From contig JAZHRO010000003.1 in the NCBI GenBank assembly GCA_037157565.1, positions 68,078,501-68,142,500 on the forward strand: DNA of 64,000 bases, read 5' to 3'. The notes under the pieces were generated by a model. The model saw only the letters and a list, made by a program, of their open reading frames with translations. It was not told where the DNA came from and ran no database searches. Origin of the DNA: Thalassia testudinum. Its lineage: Eukaryota > Streptophyta > Magnoliopsida > Alismatales > Hydrocharitaceae. The translations under genes and the position numbers were made by a program. Numbering within the stretch: position 1 is the stretch's first letter; every line of letters starts with the position of its first letter. Shown here piece by piece: positions 1 to 10,871 of this stretch.

Positions 1-1
1 T

Positions 2-778
2 GAGGATGTCACAAATTTGACCAAATTAGGTTTCCTTAGCACACCCATTTATGATATTTCTCCTCATGATGAAATGATGGAAAATTTGGAAGCAACTTCA
101 AAGATTTATGTGGATTGACATATAGACTCTGGGGAAGATTTGAGTAAGGAACAAAAACCCGGGGATGACATTGATAGGATAATCCCTAGATCTGTTGCTT
201 CCAGCCTACCTTCATTCATTTCGAAGTTAGCCTCTGATTCACTTATATCTGAAAGCGAAATTGTGACTCCTGATGAAGAGCAGGAAGATACATGTGATGG
301 TGCAAGGAATGCTAGGGATGCAATTGAGGATTTAGAAAGTGTGTTAGAGATGGACACCGAGATGATTAAACCCAACCTAGATCTTGTAGCCATCCCGCAA
401 CCTCGAAACTCGGACACCCTAGATGATCCTTGCCTTAGAGAATTGCTCACTTTTGTTATGACTGGGGGGCTTAACAAACCAATATTTCCCGTAATGGAGT
501 ATCGGGTATGGATTGATGATTTCTTTAGTCAGTCCAATACCCTGGGGGTTTATCTTTGCACCATTCCTTCCCCATTCCTTTTGGAGGATCCTTGTCATCC
601 TCCCCCTACCCCTTTGGAGGTTGTTATACCTATTTATCCTTTAGAACCTCCTCTGGTGACCTGGGAAGATTTCATTCCCATCTTTGTTGGGAGAGCATTT
701 GCTACCGGGATTCATCATCAGCTCGCCAACATCCTAGGTTACCTATTTTCTAGGCCAGCATTACTTACTCATTTTTAG
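2..778 (+). pseudogene. C-terminal part of an unknown ORF in element G
   Basis: One reading frame runs from the window start to a TAG stop at 776-778. It is broken once by a TGA at 116-118. The visible 250-odd residues have an acidic, Ser/Glu-rich middle and a Pro/Leu/Ile-rich, mildly hydrophobic C-terminus ending SRPALLTHF. There is no gag zinc knuckle, protease, RT or integrase motif. It lies directly before the 3' UTR, so it could be an Athila third (env-like position) ORF or the only ORF of a non-autonomous element. I see no clear signal peptide or membrane helix. The ORF in element D ends with a loosely similar SPPLLHTFL. I do not recognise a function. The longest open part (140-778) has no ATG at its start, which fits a fragment of a longer ORF. 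Confidence 0.5.
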
Positions 779-798
779 GGCCTATTTCTGCAATCCTG

Positions 799-817
799 GA
801 ACCTGATTTGCAGGTTC
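799..817 (+). other. Perfect hairpin just after the ORF stop (element G)
   Basis: GAACCTG, a five-base loop (atttg), then CAGGTTC gives a perfect 7-bp stem about 20 bases after the stop codon at 778. Element A has a hairpin in the same position after its pol stop. Role unknown. Confidence 0.5.
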
Positions 818-866
818 TTTGGCTATGCAACCCATTTCAGACCCAGGTAATATCCTTCTATGCAAT

Positions 867-897
867 GAGGACATTGCAGATTTTAGGCATGGGGGGG
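867..897 (+). promoter_or_regulatory. Internal polypurine-tract-like site (element G)
   Basis: GAGGACATTGC followed by AGGCATGGGGGGG. The same pairing of GAGGACATTG with GCATGGGGG occurs after the coding region of A, E, B and, on the minus strand, I. It resembles the true polypurine tract beside the LTR but lies about 1.2 kb upstream of it. A second plus-strand priming site is the natural guess. Confidence 0.55.
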
Positions 898-1101
898 TGT
901 ACTTGGGAATATACATAGCATAGTGCATTCATTGCATACATTTGCATTTTTAAAAAAAGAAAAATTATTTTGAGCTTAACTGGTTAGGTCCTGCATTCTT
1001 AAGCAAATTAGAACTCTAGGGTAGAGTAAGTTAATTCTAGGGTTAAACTTTAGAAGCTAAATGAGCTACTAGCTTAGACCTTTAGGGTCCTTTGTGGACT
1101 T

Positions 1102-1195
1102 AAAAACTTAAGTAGGAGTTAAGTTGCGGACAATTCCTCAAGATGTTTAAAAACTTAAGTAGGAGTTAAGTTGCCGACCATTCCTCAAGATGTTG
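1102..1195 (+). repeat. Tandem duplication, 47-bp unit, two copies
   Basis: Two adjacent copies (1102-1148, 1149-1195) start AAAAACTTAAGTAGG and differ at only a few positions. They lie in the 3' UTR of element G and have no coding content. A local slippage or repair duplication is likely. Confidence 0.8.
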
Positions 1196-1535
1196 AGGAA
1201 GGAAAGCTATGGTTTGAGTTAAAAGGTAGGGTAGTACCTGGAGTCTTGTTCTACCTTTTGGTTTATGGATCCTTGTAACCCAAGCATCCAAATTTCACAC
1301 ACTTAGTCTGGTAATCAACTTAATTTCTTTCTTTCTTAAAAGAGATTTGGTTCTCTTAGTTTTGACTTAGGAGAGGCTTGAAAACACAATTTGATTGGAA
1401 GAGTTCCCGCCGCAGGAGAGGTGGAGTATATACTCACCTTGAGGATGCGATGATAACATATTACCTCCTCGACGCTTGTCTCTTAGGATATCCATCCTAC
1501 TTGGGGCATGTAAGCACATTTTGCGGTTCAGGTAC

Positions 1536-1681
1536 CATGGGCGGCCCTATCTTGAAGTGCCAATGGGCATAGGCCAGAATTTGCTTAAGAAATCCATGGG
1601 TGATACTATCTCGAAGTGTCGATTGCCAGGAGTTCTTGGGGTCATTATGGGTGGTGCTATCTCGAAGCATCGAAAGCCAAG
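1536..1681 (+). repeat. Three-copy 3' UTR hairpin module (element G)
   Basis: Three repeats each read (C/T)ATGGG, 7-base arm, 7-base loop, 7-base arm, then ATGGGC, ATTGCC or AAAGCC. Arms are 1542-1548/1556-1562, 1601-1607/1615-1621 and 1652-1658/1666-1672. Copies 2 and 3 pair fully with G-U pairs allowed (TGATACT/AGTGTCG and TGGTGCT/AGCATCG). Copy 1 has two mismatches. The loops are ATCTTGA or ATCTCGA. The same design appears in E, B and I. A functional RNA structure is inferred. Confidence 0.65.
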
Positions 1682-2074
1682 CACCCTTCGAGGTATGGTA
1701 ATGGGGACAATGAATCCGACATAGACCGTGTTGATAGCTGATCTGAGGTTACACTTAGAAGAATCAAACAAAAAATATATATATATATTACTAAAAAAAA
1801 AAACTTTTTCCTTTAACTCAAATAATTTAGACCAATGCACATGCATGGATGCTTTAATCTCAGGGATTAATAAACCTTAGGGTAGAGTTAGAAATCAGGA
1901 AAACTTGTGCCTGCAACTCGTCTTTAGCCGACCTAATTTGTAACTTAGCAAGTACTTGGGAACCTTAGGTCTAGAGTCTAAACATAATATGTTTCTAAAG
2001 GAAGACCGATTGGGTTGACTAGTCCACTTGGAGTGATAGGTTTCGCTTAATTTTGTTAGGGACTAGCAAAAACT

Positions 2075-2089
2075 AGGCATGGGGGTATT
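2075..2089 (+). promoter_or_regulatory. Polypurine tract of element G
   Basis: AGGCATGGGGG lies just upstream of the LTR start, after the GACTAGCAAAAACT box that precedes the LTR-side tract in the other plus-strand elements. It would prime plus-strand DNA synthesis. Confidence 0.8.
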
Positions 2090-4085
2090 TGATTAGCCCA
2101 TATTTGTGGGCTATTTAAGTATTTAAGTGCCTAGACATTAAATTAATTCTAACATTTATTTAACATAAATTAGGATGTAAATAGATTAATTCATATTTCT
2201 AATTTAATTACATAATTCATGCATCTTATTCATATTTAAATGCAGTTAGAATTAAATTAGAATTGCATTAGTTAACCAATTAGGTACATGCATGCATTAA
2301 TTTAGGTTAACATAAAAGTTGAGGGTTTGTATATAAATAACCATAATATTTTATCATTATTTTTTATTCTTCTTCTACATGCAACGGCTACATTTCTTCC
2401 TCCAGCAGTAGCAGTGAAGAACCCAATCAAGGAGGAGCGGATGTGTTGGATCTGATCGGGGCAGCTGATTTCAAAAGAGAGGAGGAGGCAGCCGAGCTCA
2501 ATAGGCCTCCACCCCCGATCCACCACTGTGCAGAGAGTTTGTTTCTCTTCCATTCCACACTGCTAGCCACAACCGTGGCGACGAGTCTCCACCACCGTGG
2601 GCGTGTGGTGTGACAGGCCACACCACCATCCGGAGCTCGTCCACATTACCGTGAGCACCTCAGCGTGCACCTCCCTCGCCGTCGTCACCAACAACCACCA
2701 TCGCAGCCATTGCATTTTCATCTTCTCAAATAGTTAAGATGTCTGGGAAATTTCCCTGATGTCTAAAGCTTCGACCCACACTCCAACAGCAACCAGCCGT
2801 TCACTCCACGCCCACGCCCCTTTGGTTGCACAGTTGCATCACCTCCTACAGCATCCACGTGCACACCCTGCTGTGCCCCAGCGCCAAGCCTGTTAGCACT
2901 GTACACTCTTCTCTACGCGTGCATTGCCTACACACTTTCGCCCCACCTCCTGCAGCATCCACTCCAGTGCCAACTACCAGCCCATGCACGCCTCTTCATC
3001 ATCTCCATCCTGCAGCCGCGCCCGCTCCTTCTGCGCCTCACCGCACACTTCACCCCCAAATCACACCACCCGCGCACACAACAGTAGGACCGGCTACTCC
3101 GTCACATCCGTGTCCCTCCAGCTGCACAAGACCACGCACTGCCTGCAGCAGCACCGCCTCTAGCGCACCACTCACGCACACAGCAGGCTCGTGCTCTTCT
3201 CCACGCGTGCATCCGGCAGCACAAGCGTGCTGCAGATCGTGCACAGCCTGCATCACTTCTCCAACACGCTTCCACCTACCCGCCGTGCACCCGCCTTGTA
3301 GCAGTGCGGCCAACAGTATGCTTCAGCAGTGCGCTCACCTTCCTTGCAACCTTGGTGCGCCTCACCTTCTACAATAGCAGCCTCCGTGCGTGCACCCATC
3401 TACGCTTCCTCCAGTAGGTGCAGCCACCGGCACAACCCACCTCACTAGAGCTCCGGCAGGCCAGCTTCGGCCACCACTCGACGTGCGTCTGCCACCATCG
3501 CGATGGCCTAATTTTAGCCAACCGCCTGTGCGAACCTCTCCTCGATTGAACCTCTCTCCCGATCACGAGGAGGAGAGAGGTAAAATCCTCTGTTTTGGAC
3601 TTAATTAGTTATTACATCTCATGCCATTTCCAAGAAAAAGAATTTTGGCGTATGAAAATTTTATTGTGGTAAAATTTACAACTTCATACTCAAGCTCTCT
3701 TACAATTGCTTGGCTTTTGTAATTAACATTATTTGACATTGGTTTTGGGATTTAAATGTGCACAAATTTTCTTTAATACATGTCAATGGAAAATTGCATA
3801 AAATCATCACATGTTTATTGAATATTTCAGTGAGGCAAAATTGCACATCTACCCTTATGTTTTCAAGATATTGTGCATCTTCTTTCCGTCGCATTTCATG
3901 TCAGATTTGACTATGGATTTCTCACGAGATTGAACAAATACGAAATAATTGAGATAGTATTGCATCATTGCCTCCCTGTGGACACGACCCACTCCTAATT
4001 GACTGGTTAAATTAATTGTTGATTAGTCGATTTTTCCACCACATAAAACTACAAATGACTTTTAAAGCGAATAATCGACTCGTCA
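2090..4085 (+). repeat. 3' LTR of element G (1996 bp)
   Basis: The LTR begins TGATTAGCCCATA after the polypurine tract and ends in CGACTCGTCA. A hairpin TAGCCCA/TGGGCTA lies at its very start. The middle (about 2500-3560) is unusually C-rich and rich in CAC/GCA triplets. Open frames there, such as 2826-3377, are composition artefacts. No second copy is in the window to confirm the ends, but the right end is fixed by the resumption of D LTR sequence. Confidence 0.8.
2330..2339 (+). promoter_or_regulatory. TATA box in the G LTR
   Basis: TATATAAATA about 240 bases into the LTR marks a likely Pol II promoter and the end of U3. Such a short U3 fits the long R/U5 that follows. Confidence 0.55.
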
Positions 4086-5557
4086 GAATGTAGCTAAGCT
4101 AAATGGAAGCCAAGAGTGAATGGGTGCAAATGGCCACCCCTTAGGTATTTTTATAGACCTAAGGGAAGCTCTCTAGAGAATTATGGAATTCTCTAGAGAG
4201 GCCTATGGTGGGAGCTCATGGGAGAGTGAGAGAGAGAGGATGGATGGTGGTTTTTAGATCCACCAAATGTGGATCTAAAAATTGAATGGCTCTTGTTTGC
4301 TAATTTGAGCAAACAAGGCAACAACACATGGTAGAGAGCTCTAGAGAACTCTAGGCTAGGTATTTTCATGTGGATGGTGTGTGTGGGTCTGTGTGGGTCA
4401 AAACTTAGGTGACTAGGTTGATTAGGTTAGGTTTTAGTGGGTTTAGGTCAAGGTAGGTCACAAATTAGGGTTGTAAACCCTAATTCACTAAGGTAAAGTG
4501 CAATTAAAGTTTATACAAGTTTAATTGGGTGTGTGGAAACCTAATTAAGAGTAAAATAATCCAATTAAGTTAGGTCTAGGTCAATTGGACTCTCACTGAG
4601 TACAATTGGACAAGGTGTGCTGAGATCTGGGCTCAATTGGACTCAGTGAGTCCAATTGAATAGGCTGATGGAATTGACTAAGATCCAAGTCAATTAGGTT
4701 TAGTGAGGACCTAATTAGGTCCTTAGGGAGGTCTAGAGGTGATGTACTATGTTTAGGGCACCTTAATTTCGGTTCCTGTGGGGATAGAATTGGGTTTAGG
4801 GGGCTAGAGATCCAGGATCAAGGCTTGAATTCCAAAACAAGAACTAGAGGACAGTATCAGACATCTAATAAAGTTGTCAGATGTCTTATAGTGAAAAATC
4901 AAAAGTCCAGACTTGTTGTCTAGACGTCCAATCAGAGTCAGGAGGGTTTCTAGGTTCTGTCTTGGGTGTTCTGCAGAAATTGGACGTCTGACCAAGTGTC
5001 TAGACGTCTAATAACACTGTAGAAGTGGGTTTAAGGTGTGTAGGAGTTGGCTAAGGGTTCTGGATGTCCTATAACTCATCTGGACGTCCAAATAGAGGCT
5101 ACAATTAGGGTTTTAAGGTTTCCTAGGGTGCGGTAACCTAATCTAAAGGTGGCTAAGGCTTGGGGAAGTTTTTTGGCTGTTCTAAGGCTAGGATGGACCT
5201 AAGTTCTTCATAATTTATTGTTGTATTTCTACTTAATAGAATAACATACCTTAATTCCCTTACATTATTATCTACTACATCTAATCTAGGTCTTCCTCTC
5301 CAACTCTGCTGCAACACCAGTTATTCTTTATTCTTCAGATCCAGCTTCAGAACCTACTTCAGATCTAGCTTCTGATCAGCTTATTGTCTGCAATTGACAT
5401 AATGCACCGAATTAGTACATTATAGCATTATTTTATGCATAGTTAAAGGAAAGTAGTAAAGGTGCTAGTAATGCTTATGCATGCATGAATTACCCTAACT
5501 TATGCTAAGTTCTAGCCTAATTTAGGTCAATTAAGACCTATGATTGCTGTGCAATCA
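4086..5557 (-). repeat. 3' LTR of element D, U3-side part
   Basis: This aligns over its length with 24188-25659. Its U3 end at 5557 is TG (minus strand) with a perfect hairpin TGATTGC-ACA-GCAATCA. The rest of the LTR lies beyond element G, outside the window. The first five bases (GAATG) are the right target-site duplication of G. Confidence 0.8.
4147..4156 (-). promoter_or_regulatory. TATA box in the D LTR
   Basis: Minus-strand CTATAAAAAT, inside a well-conserved part of both D LTR copies. Likely element promoter. Confidence 0.5.
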
Positions 5558-5902
5558 TACAATCATGCCTAAATCTTGCTAGTCCCTAGCAAATGCGAAA
5601 CTAAATTATTCATAGAAGGGTCCCTAATGGATTGATTATTTTGTCAAGTGTATGCCTAGAGATTTTTCTCCTTTCTATTTTCATCCTATGCTCTAGAAAT
5701 CCAGACAATCGTGAAAGTGTAGCTATGTAGCTTTTGCAATGAATTAGAGTGAAAAACTAATTCACCTCTAAAGCCTGTACTTGACCCCTAGTAAAAATTC
5801 TAGCGGGATAGGCAAACATCTTCCCTCGGGGTATTCAAGATATTCTATGAATTCCACCTAGCTTTAAGCTTAGGTAGAGAATCTTAGAGGGAAAAGATTG
5901 TA

Positions 5903-6807
5903 TATTTGGTGGCTCACACTCACTTGGTACTACAAAGAAATTAGTACTATAGAATCTAGATTCCCGAATTATTAACTCAACTTAAAGAAAGATGAGAAAA
6001 ACTATGCTCTCTTTTGGTTCCTTTGTATTCATTCTCTCTTACTATATTTTATTCTTTTTAGGGCTCACAATCTCACCAGATTCTCATGAATGATCGGTAT
6101 TTGGTGGTCTCACTTGGCATTAACACTTTAATTGAGTTCCATAACCCTAACACTAAGCCAGAATTCCTCAGCTAGTATTCAGGCGATCAGAAACATAAGA
6201 AAGGTGGGTTAAGGCCATATTTGGTGGATTTCAAATTTATTTGATTTTATTGCCTTAATGAAACTGAAATAACACTAAATATTCACTCTTTTTTCTTTGC
6301 TTTTTCTCCTTTTTCTAATTTTTTAAAATTTTTCTTTCTTTTCATCATTTTTTTTGTCATTTTTTTATCTTTCTTTTTTGTTTCTTTTTCAACATAATAC
6401 AACTAGCACACATCAATGAACCTTATTGAGGGGGCATTATTAGGGATTGGTGGTACTCAAGAAACATTGGGTGGCTTATTTGGTGGAAGTGCCTACTCAC
6501 AGCACCGGGAGAGATGGATAGGATGGTGTATTTCTGACCTTGACATCAATACCCTCCTTCAGCTAAGGATTTCATAAAGAATGGTCGTAACCATCTACCT
6601 TAGCTCTAGTTTTATGAAAACTCGCTCTCCGCGTATTTGCCTTATTTGGTGGCTCTCACAATTCATGCAAAATGTATATGCAGGATCTGAGAGCGAAAAC
6701 TATGCCTAATCTTTGAGTATCATCACCTAATTATCTAGGATTCTAGATTCCTTGCACTAATCTTAGAGCACTAGTACACTCTACTCTCATCTCACACTAT
6801 TTGGTGG
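5903..6807 (-). repeat. Six dispersed copies of the decamer TATTTGGTGG
   Basis: Exact copies on the plus strand start at 5903, 6098, 6218, 6477, 6643 and 6798 (sense CCACCAAATA). Spacing is irregular (about 120-260 bases) and the flanks differ, so this is not a tandem array. All copies lie in the D 3' UTR. Function unknown. Confidence 0.75.
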
Positions 6808-7179
6808 ATTTTTTGAAGAAAATCTGCCTGACTCCCAAAACACTATCCAGGGGTTCAGGAGAAGAGGCATTGCTTCTTCTCGACAGACTAAGGATGTTTA
6901 TCAGCCTTCACCATGAATCCATTGCAAATTCTATGTGTGTGTAAAAAATTATACTGGTTTCTAGATTACAGGAATCAACTAAAGGATAAAATCCATAATG
7001 CATTCTATTAATAAGATAATCTTATTCATGGATGCACTATGTATATATGCTATAAACAAGTAACCTCTTATATTCATACTTCATGAAATTTCCCTTTCGG
7101 GTTACATTCAACTTGACCCTAAATTCAGAACACAAGGTGAACGAGTGAGTCGGAAGTGACTGTTGTGGATGATTTCTAG

Positions 7180-7199
7180 CTCCAATGCGAGCATTGGAG
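7180..7199 (-). other. Conserved hairpin upstream of the internal polypurine tract (element D)
   Basis: CTCCAATG, loop of four, CATTGGAG: a perfect 8-bp stem. It sits in a block of roughly 100 bases shared with element I, where a hairpin of different sequence (54349-54368) takes the same place. Confidence 0.6.
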
Positions 7200-7304
7200 G
7201 TGGAGTTGATTGTTCTTATGTTCAAGATCCTAAAGTACGTGTAACATGTAGCTCTGAGTTTTTCCTAAGGGTTGGCATAAAAATTTTTAGTTTTATTGTA
7301 TCTA

Positions 7305-7336
7305 CCCCTCCCACGAATAAGTTTTTGCATGTCCTC
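7305..7336 (-). promoter_or_regulatory. Degenerate internal polypurine-tract-like site (element D)
   Basis: The minus strand reads GAGGACATGC, then CGTGGGAGGGG. This is the D counterpart of the GAGGACATTGC..GCATGGGGGG site in the other elements. Confidence 0.5.
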
Positions 7337-7690
7337 ATGAATGAATATAAAAGAAAATAAATACAGTAGGGAGTAAATGGGTAGAAATCACTTGGAATTG
7401 CTCCTAAACTTTAACGTATAGCATCGACCAACCTGACAATATGTAATATGCAGAAAGAAAACGTGCTAAAAGAAAAATATGCCATGTATAAAATTGAATA
7501 TGTATAAATGATGGATGCAGAGTAGATGCTAAGTTTAATGCCTCCAACTGGGCGAAAACACAATTAGATGTATTAGTTCTAGCATAGAAGCTGGTCAAGA
7601 TTAAGAGAAAGATGTGCTCGTGTGCTCCTAGAATCAGTGGTTCAGAGATGAGAACTAGCTAATTGTGCACCCCTACTCCAAAAAGTATAG

Positions 7691-8790
7691 CTATAAGAAA
7701 GTGTGGAGTAGTGGTGGAGAATAGAGGATAATTAGAGGGGGATCATGATGTTGATTCAGCTGATTTATCATGTCCCACAATTTTGCAGGAAGTTGTTGAG
7801 GGAGTAGATCAAAATGTATCTCAAAACTAGAATCTGAGTCATAGGGATCCTCATAACGATAATTGACATCAAAGATCATGCCCTCTCCAAGCTCTGGATC
7901 ATATGGGGGTATCCGTGAAAGTAAAAGATCAATGGGGAGGTCACTGAAATCCTCGTCAAAAATTACTTCGTCCTCATCAGTACTCATCTTTGATTCATCG
8001 GAGGCTGACTCTTCAGGCTCAAAGTCAAGCCATCCATTAGATTGACTAGGATGGTAGGTGCATCCCTAGTTCATTATGCTCAAAGCTTCACCCTCATATG
8101 CATTGGGTTCCTCAGTAATTCTTGCCTCAGGTAGCATATCCATTTCTTCGGTCAAACATCCATAGCTACTTCTAGTCTTTGGATGTTAGGATCAGGGATA
8201 GAAAGTTTCATCTCAGAATCTCCAACATCCGAATTAGGTATGTAGGTGAAAGAAGAAGAGTGCAAGTCAGAAGATGTTGGCTCTAGCACAAGTTCACCTA
8301 CAATGGGAAGTGGCCTAGACTAATCAGTAGTGTCACATGTAATGTTTACCTCAAGATCCATATCCTCAAATGGATCTACTTCCCTTATCATGGTTGGGTT
8401 ACCTAACCCCAGAGGTATCTCCCAGGATTCAGGATAGTCCGATTGTGGCTCAGTCCTTTCCTCCTCAATTTCCTGAATGGAGTTCTCAGAGGAACCCATT
8501 CTAAATATTTCCTACTCCTATCTCATATCCAAGCTGGATTCTTCTTCCACTGAATTATCTTCTAGCATCTGCACCTAAGAATCTTCTGTGTGTCCTTCCG
8601 ATGTAGTCGTTTCAGATTCTTTGTCGTCTTCAAGGCTATTTTCCACTTGATATCTCAAAAGTAGTAGTTCTTGAGTTTCCCGATTTTGTCCAATTAGCCT
8701 TATTATCCCTACTGTTCCCTGAAGGAGCTCCATCATAGCTTGTTGATACGGAATCCAGCTTTGTCTTTGGTTCGGCTCAGTGATAGCTTT
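7691..8790 (-). pseudogene. Unknown ORF of non-autonomous element D (decayed)
   Basis: Minus-strand coding trace, broken by several in-frame stops and at least one frameshift (about 8165-8190). The longest open piece is 7691-7987 (98 codons, starting ATG). The N-terminal part, with ATG ATG at 8731-8736, is Gln/Leu/Glu-rich and could form a coiled coil. The middle is acidic and Ser/Pro/Glu-rich. The end is Pro/Leu-rich (SPPLLHTFL). I see no gag, protease or polymerase motif. It follows the leader directly, so it appears to be the only ORF of D. Function not recognised. An element-specific accessory protein or a relic of a fast-evolving gag are possibilities. Confidence 0.45.
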
Positions 8791-10202
8791 GTCTTTGTCA
8801 ATCTGATGGTCCTTATGATCGGATGACCAGATTTTTTATTTTAAGTTCGAATTCCTAAAGAAAAATTCATCGTGCAACCGACTGAAAGTGATTCCCGACT
8901 CTCAAGCTAACCCAGCCAGTCTAGTTATGAGGGGACTAAGAGGAAGGTTCTTCCTTCGGCTCATGCCTCCGGTTCCGTTACCCCTTAGCTGTGGTCGTTT
9001 GACACTATCCCACAGACTTAGTCACCAGGTTTGGCAACGAATTCGTGTTGCTTACATGTTTTAAAATTAATTTTAGCCAGTTTTTCTTCAGTTGGGGTTT
9101 GTGGTGAGTGGCCCATAAGGTGACCAAGCTCACCGACTAAACACTAGACTTCACTAAGTCTAGGTTAGTCCAAATGTGATCTCTAGATTGTAACCCTAAA
9201 GATGTAACCTAGGGTTCATGTAATTCTAGGGTTTTTTGTTCTTTCCTTTTCAGTAGACTAATGAAATTAAGACCAATTCTCTAATAAAAATTGGAATCAG
9301 AATAAGTTGAAATTTGGAAAGTACATTCCTTCTTCTGTTATCTTTCTAGAAAATATTTTTTTATAATTTTTACTATTTCAGTCGAATATCTAGAGGTTTT
9401 TGAATGTCAAGGGGTCAGATTTGGAATTTCGACCCTTGGTCGATTTTTCAAATTGAAACACCATGAAATGACTTTCAAAAATTTGGGAAAAAAATGAAAA
9501 TTAAAACCAATGAGATCAGCTTTCAAACCCCACCATTTTTAGCCAAAATAGATTTACGGATTGCTTGAAATTGCTTTTGGAATTTTGAAAATTTTCAAAT
9601 CTGGGTCAGTTTGACCCCCTTGCACTTCACGAATTTTTAAAAATTTTGTACTCGAAATTCTTTTAAATGATTGGTGCAATTTGAAAGATGATTTGAAAAT
9701 TAAGGTCTAGCCAGAATTTCAAAATTTTTCGTTCAGTAATTTTTCAACAATTAAATTTTTAATTTAGAATGTGAACTATGGCTGAAAATTAGAGGGTGGT
9801 GGAGAAGCTTTTAAAAGGTGTTTGAGTTTAAAATGCAAACTTTCCACCAAATTTTTTTTTCAAAAAATTTTGATATTTTTTTTTCAAAGGATTTTCAAAT
9901 TCTTTTTTTGTGTTTTTTCAAAACTAGCTTAGGATTCAAAAAGAATCCTAATCTAACTACCTAGATTTTTTTTCTTTGCTTTCTTTTTTCACGAAAATAA
10001 ATAGGATTTTTTTTTCAAATAAATCTAACCTATGGTTCAGAAAGGGAAATCCTAATCTAAGATGAGATGTGCACCTGATTTTTTTAATCTGCACTCGTTA
10101 CACGCGTAGATTCCAGTTTTTTCTATTTTCCTGCACATCAAAAGACAAGTAGAGGAAGATTTGTCAGTGATAGCTCACAAGATTGAAATAAAAATGACAT
10201 TG
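8791..10202 (-). other. Leader (5' UTR) of element D
   Basis: AT-rich, with long T and A runs on the plus strand and no coding frame. It contains the conserved leader motif at 8993-9005. Confidence 0.6.
8993..9005 (-). promoter_or_regulatory. Conserved leader motif GTGTCAAACGACC (element D)
   Basis: An exact 13-bp match on the minus strand to motifs in the leaders of A (37913), E (14452) and B (30045). A packaging, dimerisation or translation role is possible but not shown. Confidence 0.7.
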
Positions 10203-10225
10203 CCTCCCAGGCAACGACGTCGTTT
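10203..10225 (-). promoter_or_regulatory. Primer-binding site of element D
   Basis: The minus strand reads CGACGTCGTTGCCTGGGAGG, about 13 of 17 positions like the Athila-type PBS of element A. It adjoins the LTR end at 10226. Confidence 0.6.
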
Positions 10226-10871
10226 TGTTGGGATTCATAAAGCACATATTTGATCAAAAAATGCGTCGTAGTATAGTGCGCAATATGATCAAACAAAAAT
10301 AATTTATAAACGTAACAAGACTTTAGTCTCTGTCGTTCATCTCTAGGAGGCATTTATGGAAATGCAAATTTGAAATCGATCTCTTTCACTCTACTTGCTT
10401 AAAATCTCATACCAGTTTATGGTGATTTACGTATTGATGTATGACATGCTAGTTGCAACAGATAATAATTAAAAGCAGGCAACCTTAATCACACAAAATA
10501 TATTGCAATAAGGTTATGGTGATTCTCAACACATAGATATATATATTGAAAAAGATTTTCATTCATTAAATTCATGACGGTGGCTACAGCAATAAGCTCA
10601 TGGAAAGCTTATAGAGGAATGCTTGGAAATAAAAATCTAGCTAGCAGAAAATGATCGCATACATGAATTTAAGGCCAGATTATGCATGCATCATTGGGGG
10701 ATAAGTAAGGAACTACACTATTAAGCAGTAAATAAAGCATGTAAATCGAAGAAGAACTATAATCTAATCTAGCAGAACTATGGGCATTCCGAGGTGGGCT
10801 CTGATGGCCTTTGATTTTGTTGAGAGGAGGAGGGGCGGCCAATGGTGCGTAGGCCAGCCCTTGGAGAGTGG
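10226..10871 (-). repeat. 5' LTR of element D, first part (R/U5 side)
   Basis: The plus strand starts TGTTGGGATTC beside the PBS, so the LTR ends in CA on minus. It is cut by element E at 10871 and continues at 24109-25659, giving an LTR of about 2197 bp. Confidence 0.7.
10867..10871. repeat. Left target-site duplication of element E (AGTGG)
   Basis: The partner AGAGG lies at 24104-24108, with 4 of 5 bases matching. One later mutation is likely in an old insertion. Confidence 0.7.

Larger units (their letters stand above)
1..4085 (+). mobile_element. Element G: 3' part of a Ty3/gypsy (Athila-like) LTR retrotransposon
   Basis: The window opens inside this element. Seen in order: the end of an unknown ORF, an internal polypurine-tract-like site, a 3' UTR of about 1.2 kb, an LTR-adjacent polypurine tract ending in CATGGGGG, and a TG..CA LTR (2090-4085). 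The base after the LTR starts GAATG, and the intact D LTR has the same target once at 24188-24192, so G was inserted into the left LTR of element D. The 5' LTR, gag and any pol lie outside the window, so whether G is autonomous cannot be told. Confidence 0.85.
5558..7690 (-). other. 3' UTR of element D, no gene seen
   Basis: Between the D ORF and its 3' LTR I see no coding frame. The LTR-side tract is degenerate (minus GGCATGATTGTA at 5558-5569). The box that reads GCTAGTCCCTAGC on plus marks the usual sequence beside the polypurine tract. A degenerate internal tract lies at 7305-7336 and a hairpin at 7180-7199. Six copies of TATTTGGTGG lie at 5903-6807. Confidence 0.6.

Noticed and set aside
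1140..1200. Possible CRISPR-like or satellite array
   Set aside because: Only two tandem 47-bp units and no spacers. A local duplication explains it.
2826..3377. 183-codon open frame and its shadows on both strands
   Set aside because: It lies inside the G LTR in a C-rich, low-complexity stretch. The protein is Ser/Pro/His/Cys-rich without domain signs, and the first codon is TTG.
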